Of a DNA stretch of 46,095 bases, positions 34,962-41,912 are shown piece by piece. The DNA is from an uncultured Bacteroidales bacterium. Its GTDB lineage: Bacteria; Bacteroidota; Bacteroidia; Bacteroidales; Muribaculaceae. The notes under the pieces are model-generated. The model did not search any database. It was given only the letters and a program-made list of their open reading frames with translations, and was not told the origin of the DNA. The position numbers were made by a program, and so were the translations under genes. The stretch spans positions 1 through 46,095 of the forward strand of contig CATZGB010000022.1 in assembly GCA_958418815.1 (NCBI GenBank), given 5' to 3'. Position 1 is the stretch's first letter, and each line of letters starts with the position of its first letter.

Positions 34962-35924
34962 ATGTCACGTCTGATCACCCGGCAGGAAATCGCCGAGGCC
35001 GCCGAAAGCGCCTACACCATGGCGCGCGTCGACAACGGCGGACATAACGCCCATTATATCCCCTACCTGGCCAACGTCCCCTCAGACCTCTTCGCCCTGA
35101 CTGTCACGCTCCCCGACGGGGAGGTGTTCAGCTTCGGCGACGACGCGTATGTCTTCGGCATAGAGTCAGTCTCGAAAGTCGCCTCGGCCATCCTCGCCAT
35201 GAAGCAATGGTCGCCCGAGATGGTGCTGCGCAAAGTCGGCGCCGACGCCACCGGCCTCCCATTCAGCTCCATATTCTCGATTCTGCTCGAGAACGACCAT
35301 CCCTCCACCCCCCTGGTCAACGCCGGAGCCATCTCGACCTGCTCGATGGTCAAGCCCCTGGGCAACCCTGTGGGGAAATGGAAGGCCATCGTCGACAACA
35401 TGGTGTCGCTCTTCGGCTCAGAGCCGCTACTCATCGACGAGCTCTACCGCTCGGAGTCTGACACCAACTACAACAACCGGTCAATGACCTGGCTGCTCAA
35501 GAAGCACGACCGCCTGTATGACGACCCGATGATGAGCCTCGACCTGTACACACGCCAATGCTCGCTCGGGGTGACCTGCCGCCAGCTCTCGGCGATGGCA
35601 GCCACCATCGCCAACGGAGGCGTCAACCCGCTGACGGGCGAACGCTCCTTCCCCGAGGAGATTTCGCCGAAGATTGTCAGCATGATGGCCTCGGTGGGTT
35701 TCTACCAGCACACGGGCGACTGGATGTTCTCCTCAGGGCTTCCGGCCAAGACAGGCGTTGGCGGCGGCATCGTCGGGGTGTTGCCCGGCCTTCTGGGCAT
35801 CGCCGCTTTCTCGCCGCGCCTCGACCAGGCGGGCAACTCCGTGAGGGCACAGGCCGCCATAAAGCAGTTCATGCAGACACTCGGGCTGGGAATTTACAAC
35901 TCCACACAGGTTGAACTGGGCTGA
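34962..35924 (+). CDS. glsA: glutaminase
   Basis: This 320-residue serine-dependent glutaminase hydrolyses L-glutamine to glutamate and ammonia. The catalytic SxxK is S69-V-S-K72 in FGIESVSKV. Other family landmarks are YIPYLANV near the start, NAGAISTCSM, SESDTNYNNRSMTWLL, YTRQCSLGVTC, and the glycine-rich PAKTGVGGGIVGVLPG. Length is standard. In gut Bacteroidales glutaminase is often linked to acid resistance through glutamate decarboxylase, but no gad gene is present here. It lies 59 bp after ilvA and is probably the last gene of the nfnA-nfnB-ilvA-glsA group. Confidence 0.95.
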   Translation: MSRLITRQEIAEAAESAYTMARVDNGGHNAHYIPYLANVPSDLFALTVTLPDGEVFSFGDDAYVFGIESVSKVASAILAMKQWSPEMVLRKVGADATGLPFSSIFSILLENDHPSTPLVNAGAISTCSMVKPLGNPVGKWKAIVDNMVSLFGSEPLLIDELYRSESDTNYNNRSMTWLLKKHDRLYDDPMMSLDLYTRQCSLGVTCRQLSAMAATIANGGVNPLTGERSFPEEISPKIVSMMASVGFYQHTGDWMFSSGLPAKTGVGGGIVGVLPGLLGIAAFSPRLDQAGNSVRAQAAIKQFMQTLGLGIYNSTQVELG

Positions 35925-35992
35925 CACGGCTCCGCTTCACGCTGTTTTCCATCTTTTTTATATAAAATTTCCGTTTTTCCCGACACAAAGCA

Positions 35993-36021
35993 TTGATATA
36001 CGCTTTTTTTTGCTAACTTTG
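35993..36021 (+). promoter_or_regulatory. promoter of the histone-like gene
   Basis: A -33 TTG at 35993-35995 and a -7 TAACTTTG at 36014-36021 have an 18-bp spacer. The start codon at 36112 is 90 bp downstream. Confidence 0.68.
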
Positions 36022-36111
36022 CCAAAAATCATCGCAAAGAAGGCAGGCAATGCCCCTCTCCCCCTCCCCTGACGAATCTGAAATCCTTAAATATCCAACA
36101 CAGTTAAGACA

Positions 36112-36288
36112 ATGAAAGAATTAGTTGAAAAGGTAGCTTCCCTCTATGAAGCTTTCCAGAAAGAGGCCCAGGCCCAGCTCGAAAACGGCAACAAGGCCGC
36201 CGGCACCCGTGCCCGCAAGGCATCCCTCGAAATCGAGAAGGCTATGAAGGAATTCCGCAAGGCTTCCCTCGAAGCTGCCAAGGCTTAA
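36112..36288 (+). CDS. histone H1-like (Hc1-type) small basic protein
   Basis: This 58-residue protein begins MKELVEKVASLYEAF and ends KASLEAAKA. It is lysine- and alanine-rich and predicted to be one or two amphipathic helices (QKEAQAQLENGNKAAGTRAR then KASLEIEKAMKEFRKASLE). It matches the short protein annotated as histone H1 in Bacteroidota, a likely nucleoid-associated factor. It is too short for most ORF cut-offs. It has its own good promoter and terminator, and its codons are restricted (CTC, AAG, GCC/GCT), consistent with high expression. It sits next to, but is transcribed separately from, the helicase gene. Confidence 0.88.
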   Translation: MKELVEKVASLYEAFQKEAQAQLENGNKAAGTRARKASLEIEKAMKEFRKASLEAAKA

Positions 36289-36314
36289 ACAGCCCTAACA
36301 AACCGCTTTCAAGG

Positions 36315-36352
36315 GCGGGAGCCGGGAGAACGCATCCCCGGCTCCCGCTCTT
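36315..36352 (+). terminator. terminator of the histone-like gene
   Basis: GCGGGAGCCGGG (36315-36326) pairs with CCCGGCTCCCGC (36337-36348) around a 10-nt loop, followed by TCTT. The T run is weak but the stem is very strong. Confidence 0.75.
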
Positions 36353-36409
36353 GGCATCATTGATTCAGACCCCCGAACACCACTCTCCCGACACTCCCGG
36401 CAATTGACA

Positions 36410-38617
36410 ATGGAACAGATGAAGATGACCCCCGACGACAACCTGCGCATGGCGTGGGACTTTGTGGAACGCACCGGAGTAAGCATATTCCTCACCGGAA
36501 AAGCCGGCACCGGAAAGACCACCTTCCTGAGGGAAGTGATGAAAAACAGCGCCAAGACAGCCGTCGTGGTGGCCCCGACAGGAGTCGCCGCCATCAACGC
36601 CCGCGGGGTCACCATCCACTCATTCTTCCAGATCTCCCCCGCCCCATACATCCCCGGGGCCGAGACACGCGACACCTACGGCTTCTCCAAACAGAAACTG
36701 CGCCTGATCCGCTCCATCGACCTGCTGGTCATCGACGAAATCTCGATGGTCAGGGCCGACCTCCTCGACGCCATCGACAACGCCCTGAGGAAATACCGCC
36801 GCGACCCACGCCCATTCGGCGGCGTGCAACTGCTGATGATCGGCGACCTGCAGCAGCTCGCCCCAGTGGTCACCCCACGCGACGAGGAGATACTGCGGGG
36901 CCATTACTCCACCCCCTATTTCTTCGGCAGCCACGCCCTGTCGCGGATTCCATATGTCACAATCAGGCTCGAGAAGGTGTTCCGGCAACAAGACGCAGAT
37001 TTCGTGGAACTGCTCAACCATGTCCGCGACAACAGCCTGACCGAGGCCGACCGGCGGATGCTCGCCTCCAGGCTCGACCCCGCCTTCATCCCCCCCGCCG
37101 AGAGCGGCTACATCCGCCTGACCACCCACAACTCCTCGGCCGACAGCTACAACGACAACCAGCTGCGCAAACTCCCCACCCGTCCCGTCAGATACAAGGC
37201 CCAGGTGAAAGGCACATTCCCCGAACTCGCCTACCCCACCGCCGAAGAACTCGTCATCAAGCCCGGCGCGCAGGTGATGTTCGTCAAAAACGACACAGTC
37301 GCCCGGGAGTACTACAACGGCCTGATAGGCCATGTCGTCAGCGCCGACGACCGCAGCGTCAGTATACGTGTCGCCGGGCGGCAGACCCCCATCGAGGTCA
37401 CCCCGCAGGTGTGGGAGAACTCCAGATACAAAATCAACGAGCAGACCAACACGATAGAGACCGAGGTGCAGGGCACATTCACCCAGATGCCGTTGCGCCT
37501 GGCCTGGGCCATCACCATCCACAAGAGCCAGGGCCTGACATTCGACCGGGTGATAATCGACGCGGGGGCATCGTTCGCCCCCGGGCAGGTGTATGTGGCC
37601 CTCAGCCGATGCCGCACCCTCGAGGGGATGGTGCTGGCGACACCCATCGCCGAAGACTCCCTGCGCCCCGACCCCGCGGTGGCCGAGTACATCCTAAACC
37701 AGGCTGGGGAAGCCCGCCGCAGTGTCGAGATGCTCGACGGGATAAAGGGCGACTATTACCGCCAGCTGCTCGGCGAGCTGTTCACCTTCCGCGACATCGC
37801 CGCCCGCGAGGAGGCCCTCTCGCGGCATGTCTACACCAACTACCGCCACAGTTTCCCACAGGAAAGCGCCGACCTGGAGCGCATCGCCCGCGACCTGCGC
37901 GCCCGAGTGATAGAGGTCTCCGACAAATGGACCTCTCTTATCCGCACCACCCCGCTACCCTCACTCTCCTCTGACGAATTCCTCTTGCGCGTCCGCAAGA
38001 GCGCCGTCTACTTCTACAACACCCTCGTCGACACATTCGGCAACGTCATCGCCCGCTGCGGCAAAGTCAAGACCGACAACAAGCGAGCCAACACCCGTGT
38101 GGCCGAACTCACCCTCGACCTCAAGCAATCCATACTGGCCCGGCTCTACCTGCTGCGCGACATCAACGAGCACGGCTACACCGTATCAAACTACCTCGGC
38201 TTCAAGCAGCAGGCCTGGATGAAAGCCACTCGCGACCCCGCCGAGGAGGCCAAGGCGCGCCGGCGCGAAGAGAAGGAGGCCCAGCGAAAGACAAAAGCCC
38301 GCGAACGAGCCGCCCGACAGCCCAAGGAGTCAACCTACGACCTCACCTACCGCCTGTTCCGCCAGGGACTGTCGCGCGAGGACATCGCCCGCGAGCGCGG
38401 CCTGACCCCGACAACCATCTCGGGCCACCTGCTGAAGTTCATCGAGACCGGCCGCCTGACCGTCGAGGAGGTGCTTCCCCCCGTGGCCATCAACGCCATC
38501 ACCTCCGTAATCACCCGCCTCGGCCCCGAGGCCGGCTACACCGCCCTGACCGAGGCCCTCCCCGGCATCGACTACCACGACATCCGCATGGTACTCCACT
38601 CCCTCCCCAAATCCTGA
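36410..38617 (+). CDS. Pif1/RecD-like helicase with C-terminal HTH domain
   Basis: This is a 735-residue cytosolic SF1B-type helicase. Start MEQMKMTPDDN is chosen at 36410; an in-frame TTG two codons earlier is the alternative. Motifs are Walker A LTGKAGTGKTTFLRE (residues ~28-42), PTGVAAINARGVTIHSFF, Walker B LLVIDEISMVRADLLD, GDLQQLAPVV, and the UvrD_C-like AITIHKSQGLTFDRVIID with YVALSRCRTLEG. The last ~250 residues are an extension with a basic linker and a helix-turn-helix (YRLFRQGLSREDIARERGLT) as found at the end of RecQ-type proteins (HTH_40). Probable roles are G-quadruplex or R-loop unwinding. Its last codons appear again at 41344-41359 in the duplicated region. Confidence 0.92.
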   Translation: MEQMKMTPDDNLRMAWDFVERTGVSIFLTGKAGTGKTTFLREVMKNSAKTAVVVAPTGVAAINARGVTIHSFFQISPAPYIPGAETRDTYGFSKQKLRLIRSIDLLVIDEISMVRADLLDAIDNALRKYRRDPRPFGGVQLLMIGDLQQLAPVVTPRDEEILRGHYSTPYFFGSHALSRIPYVTIRLEKVFRQQDADFVELLNHVRDNSLTEADRRMLASRLDPAFIPPAESGYIRLTTHNSSADSYNDNQLRKLPTRPVRYKAQVKGTFPELAYPTAEELVIKPGAQVMFVKNDTVAREYYNGLIGHVVSADDRSVSIRVAGRQTPIEVTPQVWENSRYKINEQTNTIETEVQGTFTQMPLRLAWAITIHKSQGLTFDRVIIDAGASFAPGQVYVALSRCRTLEGMVLATPIAEDSLRPDPAVAEYILNQAGEARRSVEMLDGIKGDYYRQLLGELFTFRDIAAREEALSRHVYTNYRHSFPQESADLERIARDLRARVIEVSDKWTSLIRTTPLPSLSSDEFLLRVRKSAVYFYNTLVDTFGNVIARCGKVKTDNKRANTRVAELTLDLKQSILARLYLLRDINEHGYTVSNYLGFKQQAWMKATRDPAEEAKARRREEKEAQRKTKARERAARQPKESTYDLTYRLFRQGLSREDIARERGLTPTTISGHLLKFIETGRLTVEEVLPPVAINAITSVITRLGPEAGYTALTEALPGIDYHDIRMVLHSLPKS

Positions 38618-38800
38618 ACCGGCAAAGGAAAGCCCCACACACTTTTTAACTCATCTACCCACAACTCCGCGACTACACATCGCCGAGCCATAGCATATGT
38701 CCGCCAGGCATTGTAGCCATTCTTTCCGTTTTTCATTACATACAGCAACCCGTCAACCCTGACAACTTTCCATCAATAACAGGCATCCCATAGCAAAAAG

Positions 38801-38833
38801 TTTTTAATTTTTAATTTTTAATTTTTAATTTTT
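38801..38833 (+). repeat. TTTTTAA heptamer tandem repeat next to promoter
   Basis: Four units of TTTTTAA plus a final TTTTT end 11 bp before the -33 TTTG. Copy 2 has only two units (one altered to TATTTAA) plus TTTTT at 41544-41562. The difference is exactly 14 bp, two units. It occupies the place of an A/T-rich upstream promoter element. Confidence 0.9.
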
Positions 38834-38844
38834 CATAGAAATAA

Positions 38845-38876
38845 TTTGCATATCTCCAACACGAACATTATCTTTG
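38845..38876 (+). promoter_or_regulatory. promoter P1 of the outer-membrane protein gene
   Basis: A -33 TTTG at 38845-38848 and a -7 TATCTTTG at 38869-38876 have a 20-bp spacer. Sequence and spacing are identical in copy 2. Confidence 0.8.
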
Positions 38877-38946
38877 CGATGCGGTTAGTTTCACTCCAAC
38901 CAAGTGTGTTGTTACTAATATCAACCTATATATATTAATCGCAGCT

Positions 38947-41310
38947 ATGAGAGTGTATATCTGTAATCAGCTCCGCCAATTATTTGCAATTACAATATCC
39001 GTTTTGGGGCTTGCGTGTTCCGCGCAAATCCGAGGGACAGTCATTGATGACACAGACACACCGGTGGAAGGGGCGGCCGTCGTAGCATTGCAGCTTCCCG
39101 ACAGCACATATGTCGGAGGAACCATCTCTGACCGGGACGGCAAATTCCTGATAGAAAACACATCCCGACTTGCCGACATCATCTTGCGGGCGGAAGCTAT
39201 CGGTTATGGCAAAACGACAATACACGCCTCACTGACAGACACAAACAAGATCATTCTTCCACATAACGGCATAGCCCTCAATGAAGTAGTGGTCAAGGCT
39301 CCAAAACTGACAGTCTCACCCGGCAGGTTCACATTTTATCCGGGAGACATCATCAAGGATGCCAACAACGCGATGGAGGTAATGAAATTCGTACCTATGG
39401 TCAGAACGGGCAGTGACGGCATATCGCTGCTTGGAACTGTCCCGAAGATTCTTGTGAATGGCAAAGAACCCATCATGGGCTCTTCGGGAGTCATCAACAT
39501 GCTCAGGCTATCCGACGCGGCCAGGATAAAGCGGGTGGAAATCATAGTGCAGCCTGGTGTCGCCCGGCAAAATGAGGGGCCCATCATAAACCTGATACTC
39601 GCCCCACGCATCGGCAGCATGGGGACCGCTGACCTTACTTTCACTTATTCAGAAGCCCTCTCCTCAAGATTACAGGCATGGTATGGCGGGGAATGGGAAA
39701 AATGGCAGTTTTCATGTGATGTATCCCTTAACCAGACAAAATTCAAAACCTCAGGAGAGTCGACATACACCGAATTTGACCCCTCTCTTCCGGAAACCGT
39801 TGACAGGCAACCGTCAATGGACAAATACTCGACATACCGGACTGAATCAACCAGGTATGTGGTAGCCGCCACGGTCGGGGCCAGCGTGGACCTCGGGCAT
39901 GACAATTCCCTCGGAGGTTCACTCTTCTTATCCTCCGACTATTCCCAGGATGAAAGACATAGCCTTGTCTCCATCATGCCGGACGCATCAGACCTAAACA
40001 CTTCAAGCAATTCAAAACGGCCTTTCAACCCAAGCTGGGTGATAGGCAGAATGAACTATGACCACAAACTTGATTCCCTCGGCAGCACCTTGCGGGCATC
40101 CCTCTTTTATCAGGGTTCATTCAAACACAATGAGACATCCTATCTCCCCATCGCGTCCATACGAGGCGAGAAATCGTCCACCGACATAAACTCCATACAG
40201 ATGAAAAGCGACTGGAACAAACATCTCAATGACCGGGCAAGCATAGATGTCGGGACAGATGCCTTCTACGATAATGTAAAGCGGCAACTGCGCAAAAGCT
40301 CCGACGGCAGCCTTTCGGGAGAGCTGACGCTTGACGATGACCTGCGACAAACCCAGGCGCAATTTGACCTCTTCGCCGGGGGTGAATACCGATTCTCGTC
40401 ATTGTTCTCATTCAGCCTCGGAGCCAGGGGCAGATGGTATCGCCGTGAAATCGACCAGTATGTGCAGCGGGCCAACCGCAAATTCGAGGATTTCTACATA
40501 CTTCCGACAGCATCGGCAAGTTTTGCGTTCAGCCCGATGCATATGGTCACCCTGGGATATACCTCGGGGGTCGAACAACCCGAATATTACCTCACCAATC
40601 CTATCATATACTGGATGTCGCCCGAGTATTACTCCACCGGAAATCCCGACCTCAAGGCAATCAATATCCACAACCTGCATCTCAACTACATATTGCTCCA
40701 AAAAATCAACCTCAGCGCCAAAGGAATATTAAAAAACAACCTCGCGGAACAGGCAACCCTTTCCGCCGGTGACGGTGTCACCTATTTCAAACCGCTTGAA
40801 ACCGGCAATTCACGCGCCTTGGAGCTACGGACAGGATATTCCAACGGCTTCTTCTCCTACAGATGGTATGTCTCGGCCGATGTAACCTATAATCTCACAC
40901 GCCTTGACAACCGGGACCTCCCGTCGAGCCTTACCGAAGGGGCGCAGACAGACTCACGCTGGTCGGCCCGTCTGTCCTCCAGCGTCACTCTCGGCAAAGA
41001 CCGTTCATGGACGCTTGGTGTCTCCGGAAACTATCAGTCGCCCCAACACAATACATTCTCAACAATGAGAGGATACGCTGATTTCGGCATTTCCATCATT
41101 AAACGTTTCAAATTCGGTGGCAGGCTGATGTTCATAGCATCCAACCTCCTCAACCATCACCGTTCAGGATGGTATGACTGCGCCGCTTACTCCCAGACAT
41201 TCCGAAACCAAACCAACACCCGCAGCTTCTTTTTGAAATTTGACATAGACTTTGGCAAACGTTTCCGAATGCGTTCCAACCCGTCATATGCCGACCGCAG
41301 GCTGGAGTAG
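38947..41310 (+). CDS. outer-membrane beta-barrel protein (TonB-receptor-like), OMP1
   Basis: This is a 787-residue protein with a Sec signal (LFAITISVLGLACSA, cleavage before QIRG). Residues ~27-105 form a carboxypeptidase-regulatory/CNA-type beta domain (RGTVIDDTDTPVEGAAVVAL, DRDGKFLI). Residues ~115-220 form a plug-like domain (VSPGRFTFYPGD, ILVNGKEPIMGSSGVINML, RIKRVEIIVQPG). The rest is a beta-barrel of the OMP_b-brl_3 type with alternating strands (YRFSSLFSFSLGARGRWYRR, MVTLGYTSGVEQPEYYLTNP). It is a clear paralog of OMP2 downstream (around 40% identical by eye). Its base composition is lower in GC than genes before 38.6 kb. It is transcribed from P1. A transport role across the outer membrane for the neighbouring peptide system is inferred. 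Confidence 0.85.
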   Translation: MRVYICNQLRQLFAITISVLGLACSAQIRGTVIDDTDTPVEGAAVVALQLPDSTYVGGTISDRDGKFLIENTSRLADIILRAEAIGYGKTTIHASLTDTNKIILPHNGIALNEVVVKAPKLTVSPGRFTFYPGDIIKDANNAMEVMKFVPMVRTGSDGISLLGTVPKILVNGKEPIMGSSGVINMLRLSDAARIKRVEIIVQPGVARQNEGPIINLILAPRIGSMGTADLTFTYSEALSSRLQAWYGGEWEKWQFSCDVSLNQTKFKTSGESTYTEFDPSLPETVDRQPSMDKYSTYRTESTRYVVAATVGASVDLGHDNSLGGSLFLSSDYSQDERHSLVSIMPDASDLNTSSNSKRPFNPSWVIGRMNYDHKLDSLGSTLRASLFYQGSFKHNETSYLPIASIRGEKSSTDINSIQMKSDWNKHLNDRASIDVGTDAFYDNVKRQLRKSSDGSLSGELTLDDDLRQTQAQFDLFAGGEYRFSSLFSFSLGARGRWYRREIDQYVQRANRKFEDFYILPTASASFAFSPMHMVTLGYTSGVEQPEYYLTNPIIYWMSPEYYSTGNPDLKAINIHNLHLNYILLQKINLSAKGILKNNLAEQATLSAGDGVTYFKPLETGNSRALELRTGYSNGFFSYRWYVSADVTYNLTRLDNRDLPSSLTEGAQTDSRWSARLSSSVTLGKDRSWTLGVSGNYQSPQHNTFSTMRGYADFGISIIKRFKFGGRLMFIASNLLNHHRSGWYDCAAYSQTFRNQTNTRSFFLKFDIDFGKRFRMRSNPSYADRRLE

Positions 41311-41343
41311 CATCCATTTTCCAATTTTCAAAGTCAATCGAGA

Positions 41344-41632
41344 CCTGCCCGAATCCTGACCCGTCAGAAGGAGAGCCTATACACTTTTTAACTCTTCTCC
41401 CCGACAACTCCGCGACTACACATCGCCGAGCCATAACCCCTGTCAGGTTGTTATTGTAGCCATTACTTCCGTTTTTCATTACATACAGCAGCCCGTCAAC
41501 CTTGACAACTTTCCATCAATAACAGACACCCCATAGCAAAAAGTTTTTAATATTTAATTTTTCGTAGAAATAATTTGCATATTTCCATCGCGAACATTAT
41601 CTTTGTGATGCGGTTAGTTTCACTCCAGCCAA
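41344..41632 (+). repeat. duplicated promoter region, copy 2
   Basis: This collinear copy of 38602-38903 includes a remnant of the helicase 3' end (codons for LPES and a stop), the 32-bp identical block (41404-41435) and the heptamer tract with two fewer units. The promoter and first leader bases are also present. Here it drives the precursor/radical SAM operon rather than an outer-membrane gene directly. The remaining gap sequence 41311-41343 and 41633-41690 has no recognisable feature; no terminator follows OMP1. Confidence 0.85.
41574..41605 (+). promoter_or_regulatory. promoter P2 of the peptide/radical SAM operon
   Basis: A -33 TTTG at 41574-41577 and a -7 TATCTTTG at 41598-41605 have a 20-bp spacer, as in P1. 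The leader to the first small gene (ATG 41691) is about 80 nt. Confidence 0.8.
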
Positions 41633-41690
41633 AATAGGTGTGTCTCTTCCTACTTATAATCAATTTCATATTCACTTTAAAACAGGTCGC

Positions 41691-41813
41691 ATGAAAAAAG
41701 ACAATCAGCTTGCTCGTATCGAGCAATTCCTCGGACAACTCCAGTCTCCAGAGTCCAATGACGCGGTCATTCTCCTCGACTCCGAAATGGAGTCGACCTC
41801 CTATATTGAGTAA
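41691..41813 (+). CDS. leader-only RiPP precursor-like peptide
   Basis: This 40-residue ORF contains QLARIEQFLGQL and VILLDSEM, then ends STSYIE-stop. Aligned to the 95-aa six-Cys precursor at 45678 it matches at 15 of 33 leader positions by eye, including R-[IV]-E-x-F, QL, VILLD and EM. It stops where the other peptide enters its Cys-rich core, and itself has no cysteine. It lies first in the operon, just before the stem-loop and the maturase, the usual place for a precursor. It could make a short product, serve as a decoy or regulator binding the maturase, or be a truncated relic. It is too short for ordinary ORF calling but the leader match makes it real. Confidence 0.78.
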   Translation: MKKDNQLARIEQFLGQLQSPESNDAVILLDSEMESTSYIE

Positions 41814-41820
41814 TACCAAC

Positions 41821-41869
41821 CAATCTCGCCATATTGAATGGTGAGTTCTAATTCAATATGGCGAGATTG
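41821..41869 (+). other. perfect 19-bp stem-loop between small peptide and maturase
   Basis: The arm CAATCTCGCCATATTGAAT (41821-41839) pairs without mismatch with 41851-41869, with an 11-nt loop. It begins 8 bp after the peptide stop codon. No T run follows, so it is not a standard terminator. It is better explained as an mRNA-stabilising or partial attenuation element that gives more precursor than maturase, as in many peptide operons. Confidence 0.85.
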
Positions 41870-41912
41870 TCCATTCTTATCATTCAGTGAATCAATCCTA
41901 TGTCAAACGCCT

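Larger units (their letters stand above)
38602..38903 (+). repeat. duplicated promoter region, copy 1
   Basis: This ~300-bp stretch matches 41344-41632 collinearly, at roughly 85-90% identity by eye. It starts within the last five codons of the helicase (LPKS-stop here, LPES-stop in copy 2) and ends 44 bp before OMP1. A block of 32 identical bases (38661-38692) contains an imperfect inverted repeat CTCCGCGA...TCGCCGAG. The -33/-7 promoter and the start of the leader (GATGCGGTTAGTTTCACTCC) are also shared. Apart from this, the gap 38618-38946 holds no gene. Confidence 0.85.

Noticed and set aside
36454..37974. 506-codon plus-strand frame within the helicase gene
   Set aside because: It is a shadow frame (very Arg/Pro/His-rich) of a gene with complete helicase motifs.
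38801..38833. CRISPR-like array from the TTTTTAA repeats
   Set aside because: Units are 7 bp without spacers and no cas genes occur; it is a simple tandem repeat. No CRISPR array was seen anywhere in the window.
38602..41632. Insertion sequence or transposon carrying the promoter copies
   Set aside because: No transposase, terminal inverted repeats or target-site duplications are visible; a segmental tandem duplication explains it better.
41547..41819. 90-codon minus-strand ORF opposite the leader-only peptide
   Set aside because: It is antisense across the promoter and peptide gene, with no recognisable domain; the plus-strand peptide has homology to the second precursor.
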